Of a stretch of DNA of 64,000 nucleotides, positions 46,248 through 56,978 are shown piece by piece (the first letter of the stretch is position 1; every line of letters begins with the position of its first letter). The notes below the pieces were generated by a model. That model saw nothing but the letters and a program-made list of their open reading frames with translations. It ran no database searches and was not told the origin of the DNA. A program made the position numbers and the translations under genes. This DNA is from Parapristionchus giblindavisi (taxonomy: Eukaryota; Nematoda; Chromadorea; Rhabditida; Diplogasteridae), in assembly GCA_943737045.1 (NCBI GenBank), contig CALSFV010000390.1:62001-126000 (forward strand). Reading direction: 5' to 3'.

Positions 46248-48279
46248 ATGGTTGACACATTTTTGATCATAATAGAGGCTGTTCCTGATATAGTCTTGAC
46301 CATTTTCTATCTCTACATGATCGTACTACTACAAATGTCTTACGATCCCTGCTTCAAAAGTCCTTTCTACATTTTCTTCGTTAGCACAGGTAAATTGAAT
46401 TTCATGCAAGATATTCCACACTTTTATATGTTTTTATGTTTGTTTAATTGTTTTATATTTTTATATGCCTTTAGTGGTAACCATTCCCTCCCAAAATGGT
46501 TCTGTGCTGGATAAAAGTCATTGAATTAAATCGAAATATGTTTGTCTCTCTTTATTATTTATTTATTAATTATTCATTATGTGGTAGCTTAAAGAAACGA
46601 AGTTTGATAGGTGGAAGGACACTATTCCCATCGATTTCACCCTTTTTGTCGTTAATGCGAATCTTTAAGGTATTTGTGGTGTATGCAGTACGATAGGATT
46701 TCTGATATCCGGAATTGTGCGCTATAGCGACGAAACAGCCTCCATATTCATCACTGGATATGTGAGTTAATCTAAATCAGATCATTTTTTGTTGAGAGAA
46801 CGCTCCTTGTAATAAACATCTCTAATATTCTTTCAGTGTCTCAACTCATTTGGAACTTTAGGGTCGACAATCGGAAAAATGATTATTGTAATTCATCGTT
46901 ATCTCGTTTTGAGAAGTATTGATTGCTCGGAAAATGTTAGTATTTTATAATATTTAGAATTAATTCTGGTTTATTCGATATCTCTCCCGTTGTTTGCACA
47001 ATTTTTGTGATTTATATGTTTGACATTGAACTGGATATCCTATTAAAATGTTTTTTTGCAGCAATGGTCAGTAAAGACAATTCGAGCCATTTTGGCAGTC
47101 CAATTCATTCCCGCCATAATCTTTGGCTTATCTATATATGCAGGACATAGGTTTGACCTATATTTAACAGCTATTTAAATTATTAATAACAGCGATTATA
47201 ATTATCTTCACATTTCGTTCAGTGGTAAATAAAGAAATAGTTGAGTAAAGTAGTTGTGTTGATCGTTAACACTGCTGATCTCCCCTCACAACCCATTTCG
47301 GAACCATATTTTATTCCAATATGAACTCCGGTATCCCCCTGAATCTGAAAATGCTTCTTGCTGCTGACTTTCACTTTGACATCTATTTCACCCACCCACC
47401 ACCCTCCCCCTTATATGTGAAGATGCGTGCACAAAAGGAATAACGTTTAGTTGATTGATTGATCGATTTTGCTGATTATTTTGTTTAGATTATCCTACGT
47501 TTACGGAAACAAAATAGCGTTTACGGAAGATTTTGTTACGGTACTTTCCTCACTATATGTAAATCTTTCAGAAATACTAACTATTCAGGGCATGAAATTG
47601 TTCAATATGACCGTTTATATTATGTATATCATTGCAAGCATCTTTTTCTCCTATTTTACGTTCAAAGCATTTGCAAAAATGTCACGTTTGACAGAGGTTT
47701 GAAAAAAAATTTATCAATGTTCTAACACTGTATGCTACGATCAAGTAATCGCAGCCTTCTTACCTCCTGACTTTATCATACTGTTATACAGTTTAATTAG
47801 GAATCTTAAAATACCCTCCGAGGTCAGATAAATTTATTATTATTATTATTATAACTACTTTTAGGCTAACATTCATTATGTTCTGATAAAACAACAAAGA
47901 CAATTCATAATCATAGTCACTATCTGCATGATTAGTCACTTCTTAAAAGCAGTTCATCAGGTATAAAACTTATTTAAATTTAATTTGAGATAATCTGTGA
48001 ATTGAGGCCCTATGGGGACTGGCAGCAGCGATGAATTGGCCGTTTTTATCCGATTTCATATACCCCTCGGTGGGCGTTTTTTAAGAAAATAAAGTTAAAT
48101 ATGTACTCAATAAATTTATCCATTTAAAATGATCTTTAAATTTTCAGTACATCTATGTCAATGGATTTGCTACCTATGCTTCTCCAATCACTCTGCTTAT
48201 ATTCGTACCTCGAATTCGAGCTCTGTTGTTGTGTAGAAGATATCAGAATGAAGTCGCATCATCAACTTTTATTCCGTAG
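46248..48279 (+). CDS. Serpentine chemoreceptor D, nine exons, 290 aa, intact
   Basis: Exons: 46248-46389, 46670-46761, 46837-46935, 47062-47150, 47489-47540, 47589-47696, 47865-47960, 48007-48069, 48148-48279; 873 bases, single frame, stop TAG. N-terminus MVDTFLIIIEAVPDIVLTIF opens TM1; then FKSPFYIFFVSTG, GICGVCSTIGFLI (TM2), TM3 ending MIIVIHRYLVL, QWSVKTIRAILAVQFIPA (TM4), SIFFSYFTFKAFAKM at the TM5 end, IKQQRQFIIIVTICMIS (TM6), YASPITLLIFVPR (TM7). Short basic cytoplasmic tail. The intron at 47151-47488 is enlarged by sequence like a retrotransposon tail (TTGATTGATTGATC). Predicted sensory GPCR; ligand unknown. The Srg versus Srv class is undecided. Confidence 0.9.
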
Positions 48280-49061
48280 TTGATAAATGGCATCGGAAGA
48301 AAAAAATATGTGCAATTAAAGCTTCAAAGTTTTAGGCCAAATAAATATAAAACTTTGAAACTTTAGCTGTTCGTATTTGTTAGACATCACTTCAACTTTA
48401 ACTGCCATAAATTATTCTTCACATCTATTATATACGGGATGTAGTTTATATAGCTAATTTGTGTATATTTGAATAAATGAGTAATTTTTCACAACATTTC
48501 GAACTTCTTCGGTCAACTATAAACTGCCTGTCAATCTTCTCGGACTCAAGAATTGTGGAATCGGAAGATGTACATGAGAAGGATGCGCATAAGAATCAAC
48601 ATAAATATTCTGGGACTGTCGAAAGTAAGAAGTACTTTTTCCCCATGCACATCAGAGTTTACTCTTGATAAATGTGTAAAAAATGTAAAAAAAATGTACC
48701 CTATAGATAGACAGAATACATCAATCGATAAATCATATATGTATGAAGTAGTGTGAAGTATACCTTGATCATACTATTCTTCTTACTCTCATTAATCATA
48801 AGTGTATTGGAGAAAATAGTAATCATTCCTTATAATACTACATATAAATTCCGCTCATAATAATATAGAAGTTTATTATGACCATGATAAATACATTGTA
48901 CGAGTGAAAATGCCACATTTTAGTGTACATTTTGAGATGAGGGGGATCAAAAGCACATCCCGGGTTAATTTTAATCTCTGCTCTTGCAATACTTTCTCGC
49001 TTACTTTGTCTACAAGAGAGTGTTGCCAGAGCGGAGGACATAATTAGCTCGTGGTGTCCCT
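48280..49061. other. Convergent intergenic stretch between receptors D and E
   Basis: No gene seen. It holds a MITE (48937-49067) and AT-rich sequence with possible AATAAA-like signals (AATAAATGAG near 48473 for D). Confidence 0.5.
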
Positions 49062-49067
49062 CTAATG
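48937..49067. mobile_element. TTAAAGGCACACCC-family MITE, diverged
   Basis: Left GGGTTAATTTTAATCTCTGC and right TGCCAGAGCGGAGGACATAA form the stem; right end TAGCTCGTGGTGTCCCTCTAA. It overlaps the last codons of receptor E, since the stop of E is at 49064-49062. Confidence 0.7.
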
Positions 49068-51339
49068 ATTTCCAAATACGGAATGTTTATTTGCTGAGAC
49101 AGTCATTCTAATCGATGTGACTTCATCCTGATTTCGTCTACATAACATAAGAGATCGAACTCGTGGAGTGAATATAAGCATAGTGATCGGAGAAGTATAG
49201 GTTGCAATTCCATTCACATAAGTGTACTAGAAAAATATCCATTATTTCTATAACATTATTTTCAATTGATTTTGAATATATTTTATGAATGATTTTATTT
49301 AAATACCATTGGAAAAATTATATTGTACAGCCAGGTCCATTCCATAGCAGTTGATAGTGCCCATAATGCCTTAACTCAACAATAGGGGGAACAAACTACT
49401 TTTAAGGCACACCCCAAGCTAATTTTACTCTCCGCATAGGCAATACTCTCTCGAAGAAAAAGAAAGCGAGAGAGTGTGGCCAGAGCGGAGAGTTTTAAAT
49501 TAGCTTGGGTGTCGCTTTAATGATATTGAAGATGGTGCACCTGATGAACAGCTTTTAATAAGTGACTGATGACGCAGAAAGCGACTACCAGAAAAAATTG
49601 TCTTTGTTGTTTCACAAGAGCTGATCTCATGTCACTCTGAAAGTAAATTTCTGAACGCGACATTTCTGAAAATTTCCAAAAAGCAAACATCAAAATATTG
49701 TACTGAAGTTGTGACTACATTCACAGAGAATTGTCTCATAAGGGTCGATTCGTCACTTCAAGTTTCTCAAATATTAGTTAATTTCTTTTGTTCTGAAATG
49801 TGCTCTCATATTTGAGAAATTTGAAGTGGCGAATCGACCCTTATGAGACATTTCGCTGTGACTATGAATAGATATTCAAACCTGTACCAGTCGTGTCATT
49901 TTAGCGAATGCTCTAACTGTGAGAAATGAGAAAATGATACTAGATATAATGAAGATGATATAAACGGTTATGTTGAACAGTTTCATGCCCTGAACATAGT
50001 CAAGATATTTTGTACTACGCTCACAGAATATAAATAATTTCCCTTTTACTGTCCCAAGACGGAATAATTCCCTCACATGTGAGGCAAGTATTTCGTCATG
50101 GGACAATTTTAGGTATATTTTTGCTGCATATCAAAATATTGTAAAAACTAACAAGAATCCAATCATCAGTAAGAGTTGATATAGTTTTGTAACCGTAAAC
50201 GTTGGTGTATCTAAAATCATAAACATTAGAGGATTTTCTAAAGTTTCCGAACTCTGCTACCCGAACAAATATAACCAGAAAAGTAATCTAATGTCGTGTA
50301 ATAAATAACACATTTAAAAAAATGATATGGCTGATTATACTAACTTAAATCCAGCGAATACGACAGATGAACCAACGATTATTGCAGGGATCATTTGGAT
50401 AGCCAAAATGACACGAACAGTGAGATCGGACCATTGCTATAATGGACTATACTTAACGATTTATTCATCAATTCGTTCCCACAACCATGGTTTTGTACAT
50501 GATAAAGTGCATTGTATTGTATTGCATTCATCAAAGTCTTTGTTATTTATATGAACGATGTGCGAAATAAACTAAAGGTATGTCATTTCGAATAAAAAAT
50601 TCCTATAAAAATGTTCATAACATGGTCGACGTATTTGTTCTATTTCGAGGCTGTCACAAATCAAAACTGCATAAAGTACGAACATTTTCAGAGCAGTTAA
50701 CACTTCTCAAAACGAGATAACGATGTATTGAAATGATTAGCTTTCCTATACTTGATCCGAAGGCTCCACCATGATTGAGACACTGCAAGGATATTAATTT
50801 TTTAAAGGAAATTTCAAGACTTTTGAAAATTTCGATGAAAACCGGAACACACGACTACTGTTATGATAATGATAATATTATGATAATATTATTTTTTTAA
50901 ATATTATGATTATATTATTATATTTGTTATTTATTATTTGTTTATCTGTATCATTTACCGTTAATTCTTGAAGTAAAATATTCTAAAAATTTCACAAAGA
51001 GTTATATACTAACCAATTAACATTAATACACTTACATAACCAGTCGTGTAGATCCAACTGTTTTCATCAGTATAAATTACCTTTGCGCCTACGGTATACC
51101 CTATTGTGGTACTTACACCACAAATGCCTGAAGTAAGGATATTTTGAGGAATGAAATGAACCAACTCCAGAAAGAAAAGCTTATGTGAATACGATACCTG
51201 TACTGACAAAGAAAATGTAGAAAGGACTCTTGAAGTAAGAGTCTCGGGCGAATTGCACGCGAATGATCATGTAGATATATATAATAGTCAAAATTATATC
51301 CGGAATCTGTTCTAGTATCATGCTAAATGAACTAGCCAT
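49062..51339 (-). CDS. Serpentine chemoreceptor E, nine exons, 304 aa, intact
   Basis: Exons: 51339-51198, 51127-51036, 50782-50684, 50436-50345, 50210-50153, 49989-49882, 49636-49541, 49369-49307, 49226-49062; 915 bases in one frame. Start MASSFSMILEQIPDIILTII; DSYFKSPFYIFFVSTG; GICGVSTTIGYTVGA (the second Cys of the usual CGVC is Ser); TM3 ends LIISIHRYLVL; QWSDLTVRVILAIQMIPA; TM6 after LVKQQRQFFLVVAF; TM7 YTSPITMLIFTPR. Exon 3 has donor GTTCGT. The C-terminal 13 residues run into a MITE (48937-49067), so the tail was probably extended by that insertion. Intron 6 holds a 150 bp palindrome and intron 7 a MITE. Divergent from D by strand, same exon plan. Confidence 0.88.
49401..49520. mobile_element. 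TTAAGGCACACCCC-family MITE, in receptor E intron 7
   Basis: CACACCCCAAGCTAATTTTA and the inverse TAAATTAGCTTGGGTGTCGC; stem ACTCTCCGC/GCGGAGAGT. Ends TTTAAGG and CTTTAA. Confidence 0.88.
49712..49862. mobile_element. Palindromic element with GTCTCATA ends, in receptor E intron 6
   Basis: TTGTCTCATAAGGGTCGATT and its inverse AATCGACCCTTATGAGACAT, outer edges TTCACAGAGAA and TTTCGCTGTGA. The same termini bound the larger element at 57080-57547. Confidence 0.85.
50050..50105. repeat. Short palindrome GTCCCAAGACG...CGTCATGGGAC
   Basis: About 55 bp hairpin with CCTCACATGTGAGG at its heart, in receptor E intron 5. Possibly another member of the GTCTCA-type family. Confidence 0.5.
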
Positions 51340-52514
51340 GCAGTCCTAAACTAAATCGCAAATTTGAAATTTACGGTGTTCCTGTGGTCAAATATCGTAT
51401 CAACAAAGACCAGGCTAGAGTCAAATCAGACTTGTTCCTGCAAGCGATGAATAGAAGTAAAACATTTTATGGAGATCGTGAAGTTGTCATAAGACCAAAC
51501 AATCAGAGTTTATGATTATAATTAACTGAGGCTCGTGTTGCAAGCGTCGAAATAAAAAATTGTACATAAATGTAAATAAAAAGAGCGAATAATTGTTTTC
51601 AAGTTGTTTCATTAGTCAAGAAATGTGAATACTGATATATTTATATTGTATTTATATAACTGATGGTCATGTGTCGTTAAGAGTTGAAACAAACCAAACA
51701 CGCAAATTTGTTCATGATTAGTGAACATTTATTATACTAATATTAAAAGTATTTCAATACTTTTTGAAAATGTACATGATTTCTAGGAAGCACATTATAT
51801 TAACATCCACGATGGAATGGAATTGTACACCCCGAGCAATTTTGAAACTATCCCACACCCTCTCGCTTTCTTTGTCTACGATAGAATACTGTCAGTACGG
51901 AATCTAAAATTAGCTCGGGTTCGCTTTAATGGCGCGCTAAAAAAGGCAATCTGAGCTAATTTTAATCTCCTAAATGCAAAAAAATCCGAAAACGAAAAGC
52001 AATAGGATATGTATTCGAATTTCGGGAAGATGAAACAGTATATTTTATATCTATTTATCATATATCAAAAAGATGTGACAAGATATCGTTATACTTTATT
52101 TCATACACGACATCAAACTACGGAGAAATTAATGGAATGCCAAAAGCAAATTTGCAACTAACAAGAGACAAACAAATGAGGCTAATGATGATTGTTTTAG
52201 GAATTTTCTATGATAAACTACCATAGAAAGTTATGAATATGTCCAGAGCGTATACTAATGAAGGAGTAGTTATAAGGAGAAGACATAAGTAACGCTCGTT
52301 TGTTTCATCTCGACTTCATTCGCCTCGTTCTCGAACTGTTGATCAAGAATCAACTACAATGGTTCTATCACGGGGGTATCCATAAACTGCCATAGCGGAA
52401 AGAAATTGATGCGAATGGAGAATATTTCTGGGACCCACCACACTTTGTTAATATTTTGTGATATTTTTTGGGAAGTGGAAAACGAGCGTTATTTAGGGAT
52501 GCCTAAGTTCTAAT
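51340..52514. other. Intergenic stretch between receptors F and E
   Basis: No gene seen. Contains a diverged MITE (51820-51931) and an adjoining fragment of the AATGGCGC foldback family. Otherwise AT-rich. Confidence 0.5.
51820..51931. mobile_element. TTAAAGGCACACCC-family MITE, diverged
   Basis: GTACACCCCGAGCAATTTTG at left, AATTAGCTCGGGTTCGCTTT at right, with CTCTCGCTTTCTTTGTCTAC inside. Confidence 0.7.
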
Positions 52515-55500
52515 CTAATATATGTGAGATCTCTTCGACGGTGAGATAGTTCTCACTGATACAAGTTTAATGGTAGAATCAGTTCTAGTTTGTTGAGATC
52601 TACACAATAGAAGACTTCTTATTTGTGGAGTGAATAGAATCATCGTGATTGGAAGGGCATACGTAGCGAAGCCATTCACGTAAACGTACTGAAAAGAGTT
52701 TTTTTTTTTAATTTTGAAATTTTGCTTTCATAGATACATAATTTGTATGCTCGGTATGAATTATTTTGGTATACTTATAAACGCTGCTATCTTTGTACAT
52801 ACCATGGGCCACACAAGATTATACAGATCGGTCCATTCCATTGCGGTAGATAACGCCCAGATTGCCTCAAGAATATACGATTAGTTTTTATAGGACAAGT
52901 CTGGGCCATAAACAAATTAGGTTTTGAAAATGTCAAATCTTTCGCTTTTTGTGATTTCAGAGCAGGTTCGATCCATAAATAAAATCAGCGAATACAATTA
53001 TTGCTATATTTATTTTTGAGTAAAATGACTGTACTCACTTGGTGGAGAGCTTTGAGAAGATGACTAAAGGTGCAAATGAAAACGACAATGAAGAATTGTC
53101 TCTGTTTCTTCATTAGTAATGGCTGCACTTCTTTCTAGAATTTGCGACTATTCTATTCAATCGATAATTACGTATCTAATTTTTATCTATAAAATATAAT
53201 AATTGTACCTATTTTTTCATCAAAGAAATTCTTTAACCGCTAATTTTCTCTGGTTTCTATTCCTTTCGACACATCACCATCTTCATGAATCGAAATCAAA
53301 TTAGAAACTATTTTGTAGACGAATCAGACAGCCCATTCAACCTGATTTCAAGATAAAGGTAGAGACACATCCCGTTATTCACGTCACACGACGTCCTGTG
53401 GGAGATCACTGCTAGGCCAGTGATAATTTCAAGGAATAGCATATATTTTCAATAGATCCGTAGCTGTCTGCTGTGCAACTTTCTATTTTACAACAATAAT
53501 AAATACAATGAGACATAATTTTAGCTGTGAGAGCAGGAATACCAGAGTGCTTTTCGATAAAGTTTATAAAAATTTCGAATCAATGATTATTATTCTGTCA
53601 TTTCGATATTTCGTAGTCAATTTTTCATAAATTTTGCAAACACTCCGGATCGTTATTGGGAACCTCTTTGAAGGTGTACTCCGAACTAATTTTGCTCTCC
53701 GAATAAACAATACTCTCTCACACACAGAGTTTTCAAATTAGCTAGGGTGTGTTTAAGAGAAAATAATAACAAGAATAAGTTTCACAATTATTCAAAAAAG
53801 TAATTCCCACCTGAACAAATCTGGTCATTCTAGCGAATGCTTTACTGACTAGATAAGTGAAGATGCAACTGAGTACGAGATATGAGCAGTAGATGATAAG
53901 ATTGAACGCTTTCAATCCCTAAAAAAGATAAACTCTTCCGGTTGATCATTCTTCATTCTCATAACTCTTTTTCCATTTTTAAAATCAAATTAAAATCAAT
54001 CCATTTTTAAAATCAAATTATTCAAAATTTATTAAAATATTTGATTATATTTATTACTTCCTCACATTCCCAAAATAAACAAATAAATAGTGGATAAAAA
54101 TAGAAATCATACCACGACCCAATTATCAGTCAGTGTGTCTACAGTAGTCACTCCGTCTCTGATTTTGTATCTGAAATTAAATTTACATCAATTTCAAAAA
54201 CGAATTATCGAGTTTTTTAACTTCAGAATCAAAAACCAATTCATATTTGTGATAATATTGCAAGTTGTTTATTCGCACTTGAAACAGTAAACTATAAATT
54301 ACAGGCGCACATCAAGCAACATTGGCTCTGTCTACTCTAACCACACTCTCTCGCAGACAAAGAAAGTGAGAGAATGGCCTGCGGAGTTTCAAATTAGCTT
54401 AAGATGTCATTTTAAATGTAATTCGAACTCGTTGCCTAATAATTGTATTATTTGCCCTAATTCTAAATCTTTTAGTAGAATTGTTAATTCTTCGTTGAAT
54501 TTGTCCTATTTATAATCGATCGTTCATTTTGTCATAGTTGCGACATAGTATTTTATGTGCAATATAGTATTTCACCCCATTTGTAATTGTTTTTCGCCAC
54601 TGTCACCACATAAAGAAATCTTATTATTAATTAGGTTAATCATAAACGTTAGCTTACTTCATTCCTGCAAAGAAAACAGAGACTCCAATGATCGCTGGTG
54701 GAATCAATTGGAAACATAATATACAACGAAGAGTTCTCGTGGACCATTGCTAAATCATCGATATTTTAAATAATCTCTTCATAAACTTTACTTGAAATTG
54801 CTATATTAATGATGTGCCTGAGGCTATGGAAATACTTGTGATCTGCACTATTTATATATAATATATTATTTTCGAATAAGAATATTTTTAAATGAAGAAT
54901 ATGAAAAAAAATTACATTTTCCGAGTAGTCGATACTCCTTAATACAAGGTATCGATGGACGACTATTATGAGTTTACCGAGAGTCATTCCCATTGCACCG
55001 AATGAGTTCAGACACTGTCAAGATGTTATAAATATAAGATTTTAATGAATCAAGAAACGTTTCGAAAATTTTCATAAAACTTAATGTTCTGTGTTCTACC
55101 TCTCTTGAAGTGTATTTTCTCTCTCTAACAACACATAAAGGCCCACTTCGACCTAATTTTACTCTCTGGCAATACTATCGTAGACAAGGAAAGCGAGAGA
55201 TCAATGTCAGATCGGAGAGTTTCAAATTAGCTCGCGGTGGGTATTTAACCTCGTATGTACATTATTGCGAGAAAGCGCAGAGCACAGTATGATAGATATT
55301 AAGAAAGAGTAGCTTACATAAGCGCATTTGAAGATCCAACCATATTCCTCCTTATAGATTATTTTAGCTGCTGCCGTGTAGCTGATTGTTGTACATACTC
55401 CACAAATACCTTGAGAAAATTATTTCAGTAGTTTTTTCACTTTTATCTTTTATTTTTTTTTTCAAATTTCGTTTCATTTGCTTTACTGGTTAATGAATTA

Positions 55501-56116
55501 GACCCTTGAGTTTGCATGACCGATTCCCGCAACGATTATCGGAGGAATATACATTGTATGGAAATTAGTGTTAGGGGCAATGGGAAATTGAGAGTCAAGT
55601 ATGCAAATCGGAAAGACACTCTCTTCATGCCTTAAAAGTTGTATTTTCAATACTCATAACACGTTTCAAGCATATAATGAATCAAAATTAAATAAGTCTT
55701 TCGATTCGTGTGATCTCTATCATTCTACCCGAACAGTTTTATTAGGAAAAACCTCGAGGGTCATCATCTTTAATGCCTCTAATTTGATATATCTACATCC
55801 CTTTATTCTCGTTCTTTAGTTAGGGTTCGTGCTTTGACACGCACGTCTGACAGCATTTAATGATCGTATGTTTCCAGTTGAAATATAGGAGATGAAACAT
55901 ATTTCGAACTTCCAAAATTGAGAACGTCAAATTCAAATTTAAAAAAAAAAAAAACAAAGATGCAATTAAATTCTAACCAGTGGTAAGGAAGAAGGTGTAG
56001 AAAGTGCTCTTGAAGTGAGGATCACTCGAATGAGCCACCATTATGATCATGTAGATGAAGAGAACAGTTAATACTAAGTCAGGTAACTGCTCGAGAATAA
56101 GTTGGGACGAACTCAT
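52515..56116 (-). CDS. Serpentine chemoreceptor F, nine exons, 306 aa, intact
   Basis: Exons: 56116-55978, 55409-55318, 55014-54916, 54749-54658, 54170-54113, 53918-53811, 53134-53039, 52865-52803, 52688-52515; 921 bases in one frame. Start MSSSQLILEQLPDLVLTVLF; DPHFKSTFYTFFLTTG (Pro to Thr in the KSPFY motif); GICGVCTTISYTAAA; TM3 LIIVVHRYLVL; TM4 ends PPAIIGVSVFF; exon 5 loop ends LTDNWVV; TM6 after LLMKKQRQFFIVV; TM7 YALPITMILFTPQ (usual ASP is ALP). Longest tail of the family, basic, ending SKRSHIY. It is the most divergent intact member, so likely the oldest branch here. Three MITEs sit in its introns and one 85 bp upstream of the ATG. Confidence 0.88.
53353..53440. repeat. SINE-like body fragment in receptor F intron 6
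   Basis: CATCCCGTTATTCACGTCAC and GATCACTGCTAGGCCAGTGA match the SINE-like repeat at 40975-41245. Confidence 0.75.
53666..53756. mobile_element. TTAAAGGCACACCC-family MITE, internally deleted
   Basis: GAAGGTGTACTCCGAACTAA and AATTAGCTAGGGTGTGTTTA are the two ends; most of the central stem is missing. In receptor F intron 6. Confidence 0.7.
54301..54417. mobile_element. TTAAAGGCACACCC-family MITE, in receptor F intron 4
   Basis: AGGCGCACATCAAGC at one end, TTCAAATTAGCTTAAGATGT at the other, and ACTCTCTCGCAGACAAAGAA inside. Confidence 0.7.
55134..55249. mobile_element. TTAAAGGCACACCC-family MITE, in receptor F intron 2
   Basis: ATAAAGGCCCACTTCGACCT...TTTTACTCTC and GGAGAGTTTCAAATTAGCTC, ending GGTGGGTATTTAA. 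Confidence 0.8.
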
Positions 56117-56200
56117 GATAAGGAAGAGAAGTTAGCCTGAACTTTGATCTTTGCGTTTTCACGATTAATTCATCGAAATTCTCACAAACATTAATGAATG

Positions 56201-56322
56201 TTAAAGACACACCCCAAACTATGTTTAATCTCCGCTCTGGCAACGCTCTCGTGTAGACAAAGGCAGTGAGAGAGTGTGATCAGAGCGGAGAGATTCAAGT
56301 TAGCTCGAGTGTGTCTTTATAA
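56201..56322. mobile_element. TTAAAGACACACCCC-family MITE, upstream of receptor F
   Basis: Nearly complete: TTAAAGACACACCCCAAACT and TAGCTCGAGTGTGTCTTTAT; stem CTCCGCTCTGGCAACGCTCT. The edge is only 85 bp from the F start codon, so it may overlap the promoter. Confidence 0.88.
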
Positions 56323-56978
56323 GAAAAGAAAAGCAAGATTAGATTGTAAAATAATATACTTTCAATGAATACGGAGGGGAATTGAGATAGAAATCAGGAG
56401 AAATAGGAGAAATAGTGATGTCTTTACCTTGGCGTTGATTGTAAGTAGAAATGTTAGATGTTTCAACAAATCATCATTAGGCCTTTTATTCATTGAATAC
56501 CCTATCTGATTAGTCGTGCTTTCCCTGTTTTTAGTCTACTCTACGGAGATTGACGTCAGAGCAAAGGAAATGTAAAGAGGGGTAGACATGATCCAATTTG
56601 AATAAAAGGGATATTTCGATAAAGATAAACATCAGAAAGAGATAATTGATTTTTTGCGACTATAAAATTTATACTGAGAAAGCCCTATAGTAAGTCGTGA
56701 TCTTCTATGTTGCACCTAAAAATGTTAATTCAGAAACCACGTGATTTGTCAGTAATTCGACGTTACCTTATTTCGCAGGAATATGTAAACACAAATAAAT
56801 AAACTGTAAAAAAATATATTTATCTAGCAGTAATATATTCGTGATTTGAAATCGATGCATAATGTATCAAGTAAAAAAGCAACAAAAAAAGAACTAAAAA
56901 CTTATTATATGAACAATCGAAGAGTAATTTAATATGAAATTCAAAAATTCATTAATGATCAAAAGATCAAAGATCAAT

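Noticed and set aside
560..56116. Receptor genes as an operon with SL2 trans-splicing
   Set aside because: Distances of several kb and mixed strands do not fit nematode operons with about 100 bp spacing.
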